This document shows positions 4,764-5,334 of a stretch of DNA of 5,334 nt, one piece after another. Made by a program: the position numbers and the translations under genes. Within the stretch, counting starts at the first letter, position 1; every line of letters starts with the position of its first letter. Under the pieces are notes generated by a model. It worked only from the letters and a program-made list of their open reading frames with translations. It was not told the origin of the DNA and did no database searches. Source of the stretch: Sediminibacterium ginsengisoli. Lineage in GTDB: Bacteria; Bacteroidota; Bacteroidia; Chitinophagales; Chitinophagaceae. The stretch spans positions 1-5,334 of the forward strand of contig CALPSK010000078.1 of the NCBI GenBank assembly GCA_943326215.1, in the 5' to 3' direction.

Positions 4764-5334
4764 ATGAAAATTGACAAAATAAAAACCTTAGGGGATTTAA
4801 AAAAACAAGGCTACCAAAGCAAAAGCATTAAAGACGAATTAAGAGATAATCTAATTCTTAAAATAAAAGAAGGGGTTCCTGCTTTTGAAGGCATACATGG
4901 TTTTGAAGAAACCGTTATTCCTGAAATTGAAAGAGCTATTTTATCGAAGCATAATATTAATTTATTAGGTTTAAGAGGACAGGCTAAAACAAAACTAGCT
5001 CGCTTAATGATACAGTTATTAGATGAGTATATTCCTTTTGTGGCTGGCTCTGAAATTAACGATGACCCCTTAGCCCCTATTTCAAGATTCGCCAAGGATT
5101 TAATTGCCGAGAAAGGCGATGCCACTCCTATTGAATGGCTGCACCGCAACGAAAGGTTCTTTGAAAAACTAGCTACACCAGATGTGACCATTGCGGATAT
5201 TATTGGTGACGTGGACCCCATTAAGGCTGCTAATTTAAAACTATCTTATGCCGATGAGCGTGTGATACATTTTGGAATGATTCCAAGAGCCAATAGAAGC
5301 ATATTTGTCATTAATGAACTTCCCGATTTACAAG
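4764..5334 (+). CDS. Mg-chelatase subunit I-like AAA+ ATPase (partial, 3' end missing)
   Basis: The reading frame is open from ATG 4764 to the right edge: 190 residues without a stop. After a helical N-terminus of about 45 residues, the core begins with GIHGFEETVIPEIERAILS. The Walker A loop is GLRGQAKT (69-76), with Ala for the usual Gly before Lys; Lys75 and Thr76 are kept. The Walker B strand is IFVINE (180-185), with Asn184 for the usual Asp and Glu185 kept. Between them are AGSEINDDPLAPIS, then LATPDVTIADIIGDVDPIKAA and HFGMIPRANRS, which I recognise from the BchI/ChlI-like ('magnesium chelatase/sigma-54-interacting') family. Family members are often around 500 residues, so sensor and lid parts lie beyond the window. 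It should form an ATP-driven ring acting with the VWA protein upstream. No SD is seen; the 19-base gap implies co-transcription. Confidence 0.88.
   Translation, partial: MKIDKIKTLGDLKKQGYQSKSIKDELRDNLILKIKEGVPAFEGIHGFEETVIPEIERAILSKHNINLLGLRGQAKTKLARLMIQLLDEYIPFVAGSEINDDPLAPISRFAKDLIAEKGDATPIEWLHRNERFFEKLATPDVTIADIIGDVDPIKAANLKLSYADERVIHFGMIPRANRSIFVINELPDLQ

Noticed and set aside
4811..5221. A 136-codon open frame on the minus strand
   Set aside because: It lies wholly opposite the strongly conserved AAA+ gene, and its translation is Ser/Leu-rich with no recognisable domain. It is a shadow.

Overview
The window looks like chromosomal DNA from a member of the Bacteroidota, possibly from the Chitinophagaceae side of the phylum, although the family is a guess. 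The reasons are AT-rich DNA, no convincing Shine-Dalgarno sequences before any start codon, several candidate promoters of the Bacteroidota type (-7 TAnnTTTR, in two cases with an upstream TTG), an exported lipoprotein di-heme peroxidase with features I associate with Bacteroidota homologues, and an AAA+/VWA gene pair of a type common in that phylum. No RNA gene, insertion sequence, CRISPR array or phage gene is visible.

Layout. Bases 1-256 are the 3' end of a glycerol-3-phosphate dehydrogenase gene (glpD type), cut by the window edge. A DUF1801 (YdhG/frataxin-like) gene follows at 329-709 behind its own candidate promoter. A lipoprotein di-heme cytochrome c peroxidase (831-2054) and a zinc-dependent alcohol dehydrogenase (2110-3159) come next on the same strand. 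A small CDGSH iron-sulfur protein gene (3221-3445) lies on the minus strand and converges on the dehydrogenase, with a weak inverted repeat between the two stop codons. After a 192-base divergent control region, a two-gene operon begins on the plus strand. It holds a VWA-domain protein (3638-4744) and, 19 bases later, a Mg-chelatase-I-like AAA+ ATPase (4764 to the window end, 3' part missing). The ATPase has no stop codon inside the window, so stop-to-stop ORF callers will miss it.

How the genes relate. The first four plus-strand genes are ordinary metabolic and redox genes with no evident joint pathway. There is a loose redox/iron theme (flavin dehydrogenase, possible iron chaperone, heme peroxidase, [2Fe-2S] CDGSH protein), but strand and spacing do not show co-regulation. 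The VWA/AAA+ pair is the clearest functional unit. By analogy with BchI/BchD, RavA/ViaA, NorQ/NorD and CbbQ/CbbO, the ATPase should form a ring that works with the MIDAS-bearing VWA partner to remodel a client or insert a metal. The client is not visible here. The most unusual non-coding stretch is the divergent region 3446-3637, which has two copies of an ATAAG-S-CTTAT palindrome and a perfect GTAAATTTAC palindrome lying on the candidate -7 element of the VWA operon.
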